This document shows, one piece after another, positions 10,596 through 32,900 of a stretch of 64,000 bases of DNA (its first letter is position 1; each line of letters opens with the position of its first letter). The DNA comes from Ancylostoma caninum. Its lineage: Eukaryota > Nematoda > Chromadorea > Rhabditida > Ancylostomatidae. The stretch lies in NCBI GenBank assembly GCA_037903475.1, contig JBAJFG010000384.1, positions 1,309,001 to 1,373,000 of the forward strand, in the 5' to 3' direction. A program made the translations under genes and the position numbers. Below the pieces are notes generated by a model that saw only the letters and a list, made by a program, of their open reading frames with translations, searched no databases and was not told the DNA's origin.

Positions 10596-12120
10596 TAGGA
10601 CTACAGTCATAAGAATCATTAAGACCTAATAAATACTGGGAAATAAATCTTCAAATCCTTCAGCACACACTTAGAACATCGTGCATTCCAAAATGTACAA
10701 CAGTAACGATCACGTTACACACCCGCCAATCGATTACTACGCAAGGTCGTGACATCGGCGCGCCTTATGCTAGCAATCGGCGTGTCATCAGCGCGCCATC
10801 GGCGGCATGAGCCGCCCCTCGAGCGCTCATGGTGCTCCGAACATGACAGAGTTGAGTCCTCGTCGTTCCTGCAAAGCAGGTTCCACTGTAAGGAAATGAA
10901 CGAACGCGTGCGCGAAGTGAAGACGAAGAGGTGCATAATTAGGGCCTCTCAACGATAAATGTCTTTCTGGTTCAGGTTTGAAATACGTGAACCAGCACGT
11001 CCAGCTAGGGATAGTTGTGATGGCAGACTGGAGCAACACCTACAATCTTTCTCAAAAAATTTCTCCTCACGCTGAACCGCCCGTCAGCTTGGCCACGTCG
11101 CACCACGTATGATAATACGTAGGGGATGCGGTGCGGCTTAGCAGATGGGCGGTGAGCCGTGAGGAAAGTATTTTTGAGAGGGACTGTAACTGTCTCGAAG
11201 GGAAAACATGTCTGGGAAAGTTGTCTTGTCCTGCTGCTGTTTTGACGTAAACTGAAGACTTTCGGCTCTCCTCGCACTGAAGCTCAACCGACGTATGAGC
11301 CAACATTTCTCCAGGAATGCCTTCATATTACCTACTTGTTTAAGTGATACAACTGGATTGTCATGGCCAATGTGGGAGTGAAAGTTGGAAATTTTCCACG
11401 AAATTTTCACGACCGAAAAGCCTAGTAGTGGGAAATACACATTATTGTCTCTGTCGTGATGCACACAATCCATCCGTTCTTGAGGAATGGGAGCAGATAT
11501 GTATATTCTGCAAAAAAATAAAAGTTCCACCCAAATGACTGTCTCGCGCTCGCTTAGCGGGAATAGCTGGCACTAATGAAGTTACTTTTATAAGTAATGC
11601 CGGACCTTATGACATTTTTGACCGATTGAAAGGAGTGATAACATGACATTATGACTTTTCTCAATTCTGAAAGAAAGGTAGGACACCAGTGGTTATCACA
11701 AATCCAACGCTGCAACCAGGCTACTCACAAAAACTATGCACTTAGCCTGCACCATAATTTCTCCCGAAAACTTCATTTGAAGATGTGACAACAGGTTCTG
11801 CTCTTTTTCTTTGCTACACCATTTCGATCTGAACCATCAAATGCAAGACGAACGTTATTAATGTTTGGTCGAGAAGCTTCATCTAGCCGCCTTCAGGCAG
11901 GTGACCAGTTTTCGATCGCTTAGCAGAGGGTGAAATATTGTCCGAATTGAGCGTACCTTAGTTTCTCCAGTATTAATTTACACAAGCTGCCAGAAGCGTT
12001 GCGCTGCAAATATCTTACGCAAAGTTCTACCAGTCGGGCCCTTCCAGTTCTGCAAATGATTGTTGCATCTCCTTTTGCAGATGAAGTAAGATATCCAAAA
12101 CTTATCTGGAGGACTACATA
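10596..12120. other. No gene seen
   Basis: Only short unconnected open frames are present. No protein family, exon chain or strong repeat was recognised apart from ATCGGCGCGCC words near 10760-10800. Confidence 0.4.
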
Positions 12121-13400
12121 TTAGGTTGTCCCACAAATAATGGCCGTTTTGGAGGTGCGTATTCCAAGCTGCATAACTCAGCTCAAACTTGAGATTTTCC
12201 CTTGAAATAAAAAGTGTTATGATCAGCATTTCCTGCACATTTTAGCAGTGCAGTGGAACATATGTAAGGACAAAAGCTGAAATCACAGGATTCAACGAAG
12301 TGCGAAAGGTCAATTTTCAGTACACATTGATTCGCATGAATTTTCTAGCCGAAAACTGGATTCACCGCGAGCTCGAAAATATACCCTATTAGGCAAAGGT
12401 CTGGCCAACACAATATTACAATGAAAAGATCCAACGTCTCACTCACTGAAATTTTTCTTGGTAGGATGTGAACCTGTGTAGATTTGCCCGCCCGCCAGTG
12501 GACATGCACTTCTTCGGCTCATCAGAACTGAGGCATTTTCAACCGAATCTCAAAGTCAAACCCAAAATGGTAACAGGCGAGGCATTTAGTAAATTCTACT
12601 CGTGGCCTGGTCTAGCCTCTATCGAACACCTCGAGTAGCATTTCATCTCCCAGAAAAAAGTTACCGTATTCTGAGATGTCAAAGTTCGTTGAGTATATCC
12701 AGATCACTCTCAGCGATGCAAGCAAAACAAAACTCCATTTTAATAAGCAATGTCTACTCATCACTAAAAGTGGCCCCACTTTTCCGGAAAATTTCAAAAC
12801 AGTGTTTATCAGAGGGATAAAAGTAAATGGTGTCGCAAGTTAAGCAATGACCAGCAATGCTTTTGTTCAAAATCCACTTTGACCATTTTTTGCCATGTTT
12901 GGCTGCCAAGAAGGCAGGGCGACCTGTGATTTAGTTGCGCCCAACCTAGCTGCTAACATTTTTATGGACTGTTTCAGAACTCTCGTCTCGCCTTCAGAAC
13001 TATGCTTTCGTTCCTGACAAGTTTCGTGACCATTACCTGGTCAAATTCGAGAACTCGCATCGTTCTGGAAGTGCTTCTCTAGTCACAGCTTTTGTGCGCT
13101 TACAACACGACTACCTGGCCAGATGCAAAGCTAACACCAAATCTGGCTCTTACCCTATTAGGGCGAAAAAATGGTCTAAAAATTGGAAGAACACAAAAAC
13201 CATGTTTTGCCTCATCTTACAATTTCGTCTGCAGAAACCAAAGAAAGGGTAACTGAGGAGTCCCTTTTAGGATATGGATAGAGCAGATCTTGCTCTTTAT
13301 AATTGTCCAAAGTTTGTCCATCTAGCTTCTGAAGTAATGGATTTATGAACTTCCAAAAATTCATTACTAGGTTGCGGCCATTTTTTGTGGGACAACCTAA
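12121..13400. mobile_element. Decayed mariner-type element
   Basis: Inverted ends TTAGGTTGTCCCACAAA and the matching TTTGTGGGACAACCTAA are flanked by TA on both sides. The length of 1.28 kb fits the mariner family. No transposase motif survives in a form I could recognise. Confidence 0.8.
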
Positions 13401-16177
13401 TATAATAGTATCTTCCACCAAGCACTATATCGGGATAAGTTTGGAAATTTTTCATTTTGAAAACTCTTGGCAGAGATGTTCAATAAAAACAGCCAGTACA
13501 CAGATCGTTCACGTTTTGCGGACGAAATGACAGAGGCAATGACATGGTGTAGATGCCATATATTTGGGCAGCTGCTTTTTATTTCTTTGAGTAGAGAAAG
13601 GCATCGAAATGACGGATCTGATCGTCTTCGATCACGAGCCCTCCTATAAATTATTGCTCGAGAACAACAATCGTGTAGCAGTGCGAACAAGAAGATCATA
13701 TCCTGTTAAGCTGCGCATGAGTTGAAGGACAAGTTTTCAATTAGAATTTGTTTGATTTCTCACCACTTCTAGCCGAAGAATGAACGACAAGTATCTTAAT
13801 GCAGAAGAATTTAGCCGCATTCTGAGACGCTACGCCATTGATGGAACTTCTTCTTTCTTGTATGGGCGGTCTGTATCCATAATAGCATCCACTCGGAAAT
13901 CTCAAGCACGGCCGAGGAACAATTGGCTGAGAACCGGAAATGTTGTGAAGTGCAAGCATGATGCCTTTTTAATGTTGTAGAAGCGAGCACTCCACGGCTG
14001 GACCACTGACAATCTCAGCATTTTGCCGGCGATCATAATCACTCTTCAGAGAGTTGCTGTTTTTCAAAACATCTGCTCGAAAAATTCGCAAAAATATCTG
14101 AGGACCACCTTCTACACAAAGATGGCTGTCACGGAGTTTCAGTGGGGAAAAGAATTCAAGATGACGTCAAGGCGTGTCAGCTATAACTGCTTCTCATTTG
14201 TCCGCTACACAACGAAGGAGGCTTGTTTACCTGCTGAGCTTTCTAGCCTCAGGAGACACATGAAATTCATATTATAGAAAACACAGCACTAGGCAGAGGA
14301 AGGTGAAGACATTCCCTTTCAGTGTGAAGTTGTGTAGTGATTCAACACATTCGTGACCTTACGCTCTTGACATGGTGTGTCACATGGAACACACGCGCTT
14401 TTGCAGAATTGGGACCCGTGCTCAACCACTTGAGCACGTAGTCCCACGTGGTTGGAATTTTTCCATCGCCGCATAATACCCCGAATTCGCGCAAATCTGA
14501 GCCCGATCTTTTTCTCTTTTCTGATCGTAAAGTGTTTCCAAATGTTTGTCGTTCATTCACTTGATACTGATTGCAGTTTCTTTTTCATATGTTTCGTTCT
14601 CTCTAGTGTATGTTTCCACCACATATTGAAAAAAAGCTTGAGTGAATGCGTGTCAACCGGTTGAGCACATTGTCGCGAAGGTGTTAAGTGATTTTTTTCA
14701 TCCTGATGAACGTGTTACTAAAGTCCTGTTTTCCAGAAAAATTTACAACCAACGTATCAGAACTTAAATTTTCTTCTCCGTACTACAAAGCGCTAAAGAA
14801 GGAAACGGCACCGAGGTACTAAGTGCCTCAAACAGATAAAAATTTGAAGAATATTTGCTGAGTCATAGGGCCAGTTTCTCACAACAACTGAGTTCTTTAA
14901 AATGTTTCCGTAATTGGGCTCTTGCACCGGAATTGTGTGCGCCACTCGATCCATCAATTGTACTCTTCTTCTTATTTGGAACCGAAATGGTGCTTATGAC
15001 CGCTGCATAGTCCTGACTTGGCACAGTCTACGATTACCACTTGTCCTCTTTTGTGATGTTTTACCAAGTGGAGGAAAAGTCCAAAAACTGCGAAGAAGCC
15101 AAAATTTGGATGAGCGGCTATTGCAAGTCGCTGAGCCGCAACATCTATCAAAAGAGTGGTCACAGTCTGCATGGAGGACTTGGAAGTTTCATTGAAAGCG
15201 ATTCGTGGTAAATTTGCATTGAGGCGTGGCTATGTCATCTTCAGAAAAAAAAAGTTGTTTTGCACAAAGACATGCGCTCCCAATTTATCACCTTAACGGT
15301 TTTTTTTTCTATTTTTGTTTTAGCCAAAGTTCCGGATCAACAGTAATTTATTCCTCTAAGGCCCTGCCATAACGCGAATTGTAATTGTGCACAAATAAAC
15401 CATAATTCCTGATACGCTGAGCATTCTTGCCCTTTCAAAGTTGCCTCTGCCAAAGTTTCACCTGCCATAGAACACAGTAAAAGTAATTTTGCAAAATTCA
15501 TAATTGGTTTGAGAAATTTCCTCCCATGCATATCTCTTTTCAAGGATTCAGACTCGCCTAATTTGGTGGTTTAAGGACTTTGATCAATGGCACACTTTTT
15601 TGTGTAAAAAAAACAGAAATAAATAAATGTAGATATTTCGATACAGTCAAACAATGCATCATTTGAAGTCTAAGGCATGAGTTGCTCATGCATTAGCGCT
15701 GCGACAGGTTAGCTTATCCGAGATGAATATGTGCTATTCCGTTGTTGTTGTCTACGCGTCGCGCTATTTGCAACCAGATAAGCGGCAGATCGGAGATGCT
15801 TTCCCCGATGCAAATCTCGGAAGAATTTATCGGCACACGTCTTTGTAGATAACCAAATAGAAATGCAGCTGTTCAGTTGATTAAGACCACAATCGAAAAA
15901 GAATGAAAAGAAAAGTGAGATCTCGAGATTACGGCCTTCGCTGCACTTTCAGCGTTCAATTGCCAGCTCCAACCCAACATTTTGTTCATTACCACTTTTG
16001 CATGGGAAGTATCATTAGTGGCGTACCACCCACCGCCCACAACGGGGATCTGATCCACCACGCTGTTCCAGCGACAAGTGCGCTGTGGAGGGCTTTTTTC
16101 CTGCAGCTTCAATGACCATCGCCTGTAGCGCTGAACCGGCTAGCCCTCGTCCCACCCCTCCCACATTGCTCGATCGC
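13401..16177. other. No gene seen upstream of the metalloproteinase
   Basis: There are many short frames on both strands and no splice-consistent chain. Distal promoter or 5' untranslated exons of the downstream gene could lie here, but nothing shows it. Confidence 0.4.
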
Positions 16178-24144
<7,967 letters not shown>

Positions 24145-26065
24145 TCCGATGATTCCTCGCTTCTCACACAACTCTAGTCTCCCAGCAAATGCTCCCTCAC
24201 AAGTAGACAGTGATTAGTCGACATGCATTGATAGCAGCAGTCACGAGCATACGAAGGCTACCGGTCGAAGAAGAATGTCTGCTCATCGGAGCAATGCAGG
24301 ATCTCTTCCCCCATTTTGATAAACTTTCAAATGAATATTTGCTATACAACACTCTCAACGACGTCCCATACCACTGTCACCTAATATTGTCCGTCCGAAC
24401 ACAGGCACCTCATCCTTGACGGAGGAGAGTTAACAGAATAACGTCGGTGAATGGGTTTGACAGTCACCAACCCCAGTACAGGGTGCGCCATAAGTTCTTG
24501 CACGCCATATTTAGTACCACCACAGCAGCGGAATTCAACGCAATTGTATAGTATGACCTCAGTGGCCGCACCAAGCCTACTCAGCAACAACTTAAATAAC
24601 CTCACAGATCTGCAATATGTCGCCATTCGCTTTTGTAACAGCTCAAGTAGATCACGATGCGCGCCCGTCGGCTTTCGTGCACTTCCAGACATACATATTC
24701 GGAAGAGTTGTAGTTCAGTTATGCAGCCAAGAATTAATGGATGTCTTCAAGGGAAAAAAAATTGGGAAAACTTGTAATGAAAACTCAAGTCCGACTATTC
24801 AAAAATTATAAGCACTTCACATCCCAACTATCAAAAAATTCATCTACTTTCAAATGCTTTATATAAATACTATGAACATTATGCAGTATCACTGAGATGT
24901 CAGCTATGGCCAAAGAGTTAACATACAAATATTACACCAAGATATAACCGTAATAGAACTCCAAGTAAGAATGAGGAGCTATTGCAGAGAGGAACAGCAA
25001 AAATGGTATACATCTCCTGGACATAACATGGAACAGGTATCCAACAGATTTCACAGACTGGGCAAGAATATAAACAAGCCTAAGAGCGGAAGGTGAAAGA
25101 TGTAAGTTGGGCGAATCTCGAATACTGGCTTCAAACCTGTATGAACTTCTAGCACTATTTCATTCAGCAGATGAAAAAACGATTGGCCTACCCACCTAGA
25201 AGTCTCTAAAGAACTTTATCCCGCTTTTTTAAATCCATTGACGACCGTGCGCAATTTCGCTTGTCTGGCGCGAGGGACCAACGCCCATTTCAGGAGCGCG
25301 ACGCCTGCATAGTTCCACGCTGTTATAATAATATAAATTAGAATAAAACACGAAGTTTTGTGGAAATAATCTGAAATCTTGTTCTGGAAGCTTACTAGTG
25401 TCATCGGACTAGAAAACCAGAGGATCTATACGCTTCTCACTTCAATTAAGCTCAAAACAAGTTTGCTAAAGGTATTTTGAGTATTATGAAGAAGTTTCCC
25501 GAGAGTATACAGGTTTGTATTGCTCTAGCCTGACAAGTAAGGAAGTGCAAGATGTAGCGAATGCGCTTTTATGAAGAAAATAAGGTTCTTATACAGATTA
25601 TTCCCAAACACTTCATAAGAAATGTAATGTGATCTTGCTCGATCTTAAAATCCCATCCTTCCCATGGTGTTTGGCACTATAAAAAGTGATTTCTTTCTCG
25701 AACGCAGTTACATCAGCATTGTTTGGAAGTGTTGTACTCGATTCATATGGAAATACTGCAAAATATACCGAAAGTAAGGGCCAATAGTAGATAATAAGGG
25801 CGCGGCTCATCGGTGAGCCGCACGGTCCCACGCGACCAAAAAAGCGCGGCTCACCCGTGAGCCACGCGGTCGTCAAGGGGTTAATTGGCAGCCTAGCAAA
25901 AACAATTTATTCGATTCTATGATAGAGTTGGAGGCACCGTTATAGCGCGAATAGCCCTCAATCTCAAAACTTCATATCATAACTATGCAACTTCTTTTCT
26001 CATAAAGAGAATCACTCTTACTATCTAGCATCGTAACTGGTTGACGAAATTACTCTAGGAATTAA
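24145..26065. other. Intergenic; transposon end fragment
   Basis: TACAGGGTGCGCCATAAGTTC at 24475 onward looks like one end of a mariner/Tc-type element. On the minus strand it is preceded by a frame containing RCCGGTKYG that resembles 2250-2330 (RCCGGLKYC). At 25800-25876 two copies of a GCGCGGCTCAYCSGTGAGCC palindrome occur. No gene was recognised. Confidence 0.5.
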
Positions 26066-26484
26066 AGGCAGCACTCACGGAAATCCTCACTTCTGAAGTG
26101 GGTCGCTTTCCATCTAGCGGGCCGCTGGACAATCGCAACAGTAAGTTGAACACCGTGGATGGCCGCCTACCTGCGAAGATACTGCCGTGGACACATCTGC
26201 CGCCGTGGACAAAGGGTTTCGTCGCGCCAGCTAACGCCGTTGAAAGGGTTTGCGCATGTGGTTTAGCGGATGCTGATTTATGGAATTCGTACCATTCGTA
26301 GGGTTTCTTAGCGAGACCCATCACGGAACACTCGTCCACGCTGGGGTCACACATGAAATACCGCTATCATTTTCTGTTTCCCGCGCGTTTCACGCTGCTT
26401 CATAGTTGTCAATGAGTTCGTCGTTCCTAAAAACCCCAATGTACCGCGAAATTTCCAACGCGGAAATTCCCGTGAGTGTTGCCT
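26066..26484. mobile_element. TTAA-target MITE, copy 2 (uninterrupted)
   Basis: Ends AGGCAGCACTCACGGAAAT and ATTCCCGTGAGTGTTGCCT are flanked by TTAA at 26062-26065 and 26485-26488. It aligns with 4161-4884 minus the nested element. A further solo fragment (AAAGCAGCACCCACGGAAATT) is at 37218-37238. Confidence 0.85.
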
Positions 26485-26908
26485 TTAAGCTGGACGATTT
26501 GCTTTTCAAAACTCCAAAATACACTTTCTTCGAGTTGTGAACCGTGTTTTGTCGGACGACTTTAAATTCACTGAAAATGTTCGAAGATTTCTTTACTGAA
26601 ATGTTAGCGGAAAATTTCGAAATTCTGGATTAGCATCAAATATCAGGGTAATTTTCTCAGCGAATCGCTATCATAGTAAAAAGAGGCCCTAGAACCTGAA
26701 TAACACCCAATCATCAAAGAAAAGGGAGGGTGGGGGGGGGGGGTAGTCGAGTAACTAATACATACCTATTTATAATTACTCGAAGTTTATATTGCATGTA
26801 TTGAGGGGTACGCATATTGTATGCACAATACTGCACATTAATGAGGGGTATACAAATCAGTGAGACTGGCATTATTTAAAATGTGCAAGAGAACTCGCGA
26901 CTGGTATA

Positions 26909-29900
26909 CTATAAACATCTTCTTCCGGCTTCCACCATATTATGGACATCCGCGATGATTGTTCTGGCGACCTCAACGGCGATCTCCTCTTCCTTCAGTG
27001 TTGATTTGTCCAAGTATTTTCTCAACTTTTGACGAAGTCTGATATTAACATAGATAGCAGAAACCAAATGAATAACAGGAAATAAGATCCATCATCTTAC
27101 TCACCTAGACGGTGTAGTTGAGTCTTGAGCCAACGAGTCGTCGTATAGGACATGATATCGCCCCATACAGTCAACTTCCGCCAAGTTACTGAAAATGGTA
27201 TCAACGATATAGAAAGCTAAAATAGGAAATGCATGATAGACTGTCACGATAGATTTTGGGTTAGGCCGAACCAGTGCGTACTGTGAGTTGTGTGACAACA
27301 TCTGAAGTATGACGGGATCTGTGTGAAGGCTATAAGGAAGAAATCAAAAAATCATACGCCCATCGGAGGGCATAAACTCATCGATGCAACCGTATTTTGA
27401 TGCATGGGGCTGAAAAACAAGGATTGCACTAGATCTGCCAGGTGCGACGTGGAAGCGGCGAAGGAGACAAGGGGGGGGGGGGGTATTGTGGAATGATAAG
27501 AAAAAATCTCTCAAGGATTTTAACCACAAAGTTGTTAAAGTAGATGCTTAGGTAAGCGGCAGACACAGAAGTGCCAGCCAAGGAGGGGCGTGGAAAAAAA
27601 GCTGGCGCCTGCGCCGATTTGGGGATCTGTATGGAAAATTAAAATTTAAAGGCTTAAGTTTTTGCAATAAACAAATGAAAACAAATAAAATAGTGATAAT
27701 AGGCAAAAACAGATGATAATAATAGACAAAAATACGCTAACACGAAATTTTTGTTTACTTTATAAAGTATTTCTGGAAAAAAAACAGGCGACCTATTCTC
27801 GATGGAGGGTGGGCCTTCTGCCTCCATCACTGCCCCAGATCTATGAAAATGTTCCGAGTGTTTCCCGCATAAAAAACAACTTGAGAATCGCTCATCATTT
27901 CCTTCAATAGAACTGTGCTCAGCCCACGGAGCCAAAACTGCTAGGCGTGGGTGGAATACCCTGAGTATCGTGCTCACCCCTTCACTTTTAGCCGAGCCAG
28001 GTGGGCAACCTTCACTTTGGGAGGGGGGAGCATGAATACAGCAATACAGACAAGAAGGAATAACATGGAAAATGTTCAGGATCATACCCGCAATATATAA
28101 AAGTGAAAGTGTGTGTGTATGTGTGTATGTATGTATGTGTATGTGTGTATGTGTGTATGTATGTATGTGTGTATGTGTGTATGTGTGTATGTGTGTATGT
28201 GTGTATGTATGTGTGTATGTGTGTATGTGTGTGTATGTGTGTATGTCTGTATGTGTGTGTACGTGTGTGTATGTGTGTGTATGTGTGTATGTGTGTATGT
28301 GTGTATGTGTGTGTGTTCCGAATAGAAATCGCGGAGGATGAACCGATCGGGACCAAATTTTGCATGTAGGTTCTTTGGGTGCCATCGGAGGTTAAGGGCT
28401 ACTTTGCACCTGGGATTATCGATTGATTTATCGATTGTATCGATTTTATCGATTTTTCACTGTTTTTGTTCAGGGGATCACAGGGGCATGTCTACTGGGG
28501 TTCTTCAATACGCTGAACACGAATATGACAACCGTTTTGCACGAAATATTGATATATTGCTTTTATCGATTTTTTTCCCATTTTCGCTCGGGGACGGACA
28601 AAGACATGTATTCTGGGGTTCCTCAATACGCTTAACACGAATATGACAATCATTTTGCGTGAAACATCGATATCTCGATTTTATTGATTTCTGGCCCTTC
28701 CGCCCAATGGAGCGGTGAACACATCTCTCCTGGGGTTCCTCGATACGCTGAGTATGAATATGACCACTTTGTACGAATACATCGATTCAATGCCACCGAA
28801 ATAGCTTTGCCAACTTTTCGCCCACAAGTCGATGGGAAAGGGTCATTCGCTAACATGCTGATCACCAAAATTATGGAGATGTTAATGAATTTATTGATTC
28901 TATCGATTTTTTCGGTGATAGTAATTGGCCTCAGTAGTGTGATGTACCCAAGGTAATAAAACTCGAGCGAAGCCGGGTACGGCAGCTAGTAAAGGATAAA
29001 GTCGAGGAGTTAGCATTAAAGTTTTATGACTTCTTTTATTTCCCGCCCAAGATTTCTCAGGACACGGAGCCGAGAGGAAGGCCGCCTATACATGGATATA
29101 AGAAAAAGAGTACTAAGCAAGTATCTGGATTTGACTGCTGATCTGAACATGAACTGAAAAGTGCATCCTGAAAAAAAAAAAGATTTTTCGGATTTCGCAC
29201 ACAGGATTCTAAGGATACAGAAGAGCTGAGTCGAAGCTAGGCTAAGGTAGAATAGAGGAGACAAAGTAGTACGCTAATACTGTTGAAGAGTTGAAAATTA
29301 AATGCAGAGTTTTCAAAAGCATCTAAGACTATGTGGAAAAGTGGTAGCGGATAAAAAAAAGCAGAAAAATTAGGTTTAAAATTTTTCATTTCTCCGATTT
29401 TTGGCCAAATTTACAGGAAAACAAGGGCGCGCTCCACTGATCTGTGATATATTTGATAATAAGGGTGGCGTAGCGTTTGGATCCCGTCGGAAAAAAGGCG
29501 TGGTATATGTCCTATGGATTTGCAGGTGCTACGGCACTTCTCTTGATACTCTTTGCTACCAGTAACGATGAATAATCACTAACAAGCATACTGAATGAAA
29601 TTTTTGTTTAGCTTTGAAAAATGGAAATTATGAGATAAAACTTTGAGTTTATGATATGTACTCCCATAAAATTTTGTGGTAATTCTTTTCTGTTGATGAA
29701 GAAGGTTAGTCGTTGGGCTAGTCACAAAAGCCTCGTTCAGTTCATCAAATGATGTCATTTTCGAGGAGCTACGGTTAGACCACTTCCACATACACCATTC
29801 ATAATTTCGAACCGAAATCTTAACAGCTTTGAAGCGTCAAAGACGTCCTGCTTTCAATTACTGGAATTTTCGATGTTATTCATCTTGACTGGTTACAGAA

Positions 29901-32900
29901 GTGCTGAAACGCTGAGTAGTCACTCTCTTCCTTGTGAGTGCACGTGGCTGTCAGCAGAAGCCAAGTAGCACCTGCACATCTGTGGGGCATAGTTAGCCAC
30001 GCCCATTTTTCGACGGGACCCAGGTTGCACGACATACGTTCCCCAACCACGGCCAGAGCTTTCCGCGCACCGCGAGTCCTCTCGCTCTCTGCGTCTCCGA
30101 TTACCAACGGGTCCCTGTACTGCCTCCACCCACCACCCCCCTGTCTATGCTCTAGCCCCTCGCGGCCGCCGCAGCGCAGGTGGGGAACGCATCTCATGTA
30201 ATCCGAGACCCAAAGGCGATAACAAGCAGCAACATGTAAGTTGAAAAATGTGCAGATATTTGGAGCAGATCCCCTACCTAGCTCAATATTGGGGTGGAAA
30301 AATCTAGAAAAATAGGTGAATGACAGTGTTGGGTCAGCGCCGCTGCCTCTTGCGCGCGCGGTATTGGACTTTTCTCAAATGCGACTGTCTCATAATAGAG
30401 GAAGCGTTTCTCTATCGAAACGTGTACAACATTCCTATATTCGGTCGCTCCTTCACCCCGCCATTTCTTCCAAACATCCGGAATTTTGAACTTTCAACTG
30501 ATTTTTTTCAGGCTTGCCTGAAATCGTTTTTCAGGTGGGACGTTGTCTCTGTAATCAGCTCACTATGCTGCGTCGACTAGTATAGGACTTGGAGCTGGAA
30601 TTTTGCGTGAGAAACTTTGCCATCCGTTAGGTGAGTACGCTACAACGTCTCCACCTCCAGTGCACTATTTGGCTAGGTGAGCACGCCCATCATAGGAAAA
30701 AATGAGGGGATGAAGGAGTGACCGAATATAGGAATGTTGTCTACGGTGCGATAGAGAAAACCCTCCCCACGTACTAGACAACGTCGCATTTCGGAAAAGT
30801 TCAATACCGCGCGCGCGAGAGGCCGCGGCGCGGACCCAACCCTGCCATGCACCTATTTTTCCGGATTACCCCAACCAATATTGAGCCAGACAGGGGATCT
30901 GCTCCACACCTCTGCGCATTTTTTGACTTACTTTTGCTGCTCATTACTAAGCATATCACATTTCCGTGAAGTGCGCCTTTGTTTTCCTGAAATTTCGTGT
31001 CCAAATGTCAGAAAAAATGGAAATTTTTGAACTTCGTTTCTCTGCTTCCTTTTTATATCCGCCACCACTTTTGCACATATTCACATACTACTGTGTCTCC
31101 TCTATCCTACCTTAGCCCAGCTTCGACTCAGCTCTTCTGTATGTTAGAAATCCTGTGTGTGAAATTCGAGAAATCTTCAATTTCTAAAAGGAAATTTCCA
31201 AATCTGTTTTTTGATCAGCGGTCATCATGGCTTATAATAAAGCTCTTAGTCCGTGTGTCACGTGTGTTTCAGTGTGGAACGAAATTCTCTGATTGGTCAG
31301 TGATAGTGATTGCGAGGTCAACAAGATGACAGAGACGGGTATGGTGAGGTTCAAAGAGTGAAGAGAGGTTCTAAAGCATGGGGACGCGCAGAGTCTACCG
31401 CGGCTTCGAGGGTGTGCTGGCGCCGAAAAGTGGGGGAGACGGGCCCGCTGCTGTGACAAGGGTGCGCCGGCGCCCAGAACTGAAGAAACGACAGGACGCG
31501 AGTTCAAAGCTGTGACTATGGTGAGCCAGTGCCCAGATGCGGATGAACATGGGGATGCGGGTCTTTGTAGAGCTTACGTATGTCATTAGTGTGAAGCAGT
31601 CTGAAAAGCTGGGCCACCATGTACTATGCGATTTCGTAGAGGGTTATAGTCTGTCTGAAACGACGAATCCGCCCACGCACGCGGGAATCGAGGGGCGGCG
31701 CGGCTGGGGCGGATGCTGTTGGCTGCCAAGTCGTCCACGTCACAGCCAGATCATTGGTCAATGCCATGAAGATAACGATGAAACGTGATACGCAGATCAG
31801 GGATGATGACATGCGGCGCTGGCAAACGTGGCGGCTTCTCAATCCCCGCGTGCGTGGGCGGACTCGTCGTTTCGGACAGACTATACCATGCCTGAGATAC
31901 CACTTACATCATCACGTTCCCCAATGCATCTCCTCTCATTTCTGCTTGGGAAGAGCGAACCCGGCTACTTTTATAAGTACTTATTGTGCTGTAGATTGAG
32001 ATAGAAGGATCTCCGCAACGCTTAGAATCATCCATGTCATTCCACGTAGTTATCTCCAGCAAGCAGATCATGGGTCGACATGTTAGAGATGACTGAAGAC
32101 GACGTTCGACCGTGATACGCAGTTATGTCTAACATGTTAATCGATGACCTTCTTGTTAGAGATAATGATGTGGGGAGCACAAGCGTTGCGGAGATCCTTC
32201 TCTCTCAATGTACAACACTACACACAAACCTTTATCACTTGACCTATCAAACCGACAGAAACGTGTAAACTATTGTTAGTGGTCACTCTTGGACATATCG
32301 GTTATTTACGGTTATTCTCAGCTATCCTAATCAATAGAAGGGTGCGGTAGCGCTGAATGGGTAGGCTACTGCCCTATAACGGATGCAACGGGTTATGAGG
32401 GAAGTAGCAAAAGGGTGGTGGAAGGCATTTCCTCATTTTCCTCCGAGAATTCGACCTTAAAATTTCGGTGGAGCTGTATTCTATTTCTCCCCCACTACAT
32501 ATTGATGCGTGCAAAGCGAGCTTCAGGAGAAGCCTGACAGTCCGGCATGAGCCAGAAGACCACACTGGTATTCAGATATATTTGCCTAGTACTCTATCTT
32601 TTATATCCTAGTATAGGCGGGCTTCTTCCGGCGTCTTCTGAGAAATGATGTGCGGAAAATCAGAGCTCGTGAAAAATCAACAAACTTTATTAACACACAA
32701 GCGGCCAAAAAAACAACAAAAAGATGTCCCTTCCCCCTCCAACCGGTAGACACCCACGATTTAGTAAGCGATCTTCACTTTTGTACCTCCGATTTCCACG
32801 TTCAACCTTCACTTTCGAAGGCCCATGCTCATCATTATTCCACCCATGCTGCTAACAAGGAAAGAGCACAAACGTAAGTTGCGCTTTCGGAACGAGACAT

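Noticed and set aside
27654..28385. 243-codon minus frame and several + frames
   Set aside because: They are driven by the GTGTAT/ATACAC microsatellite of the Helitron.
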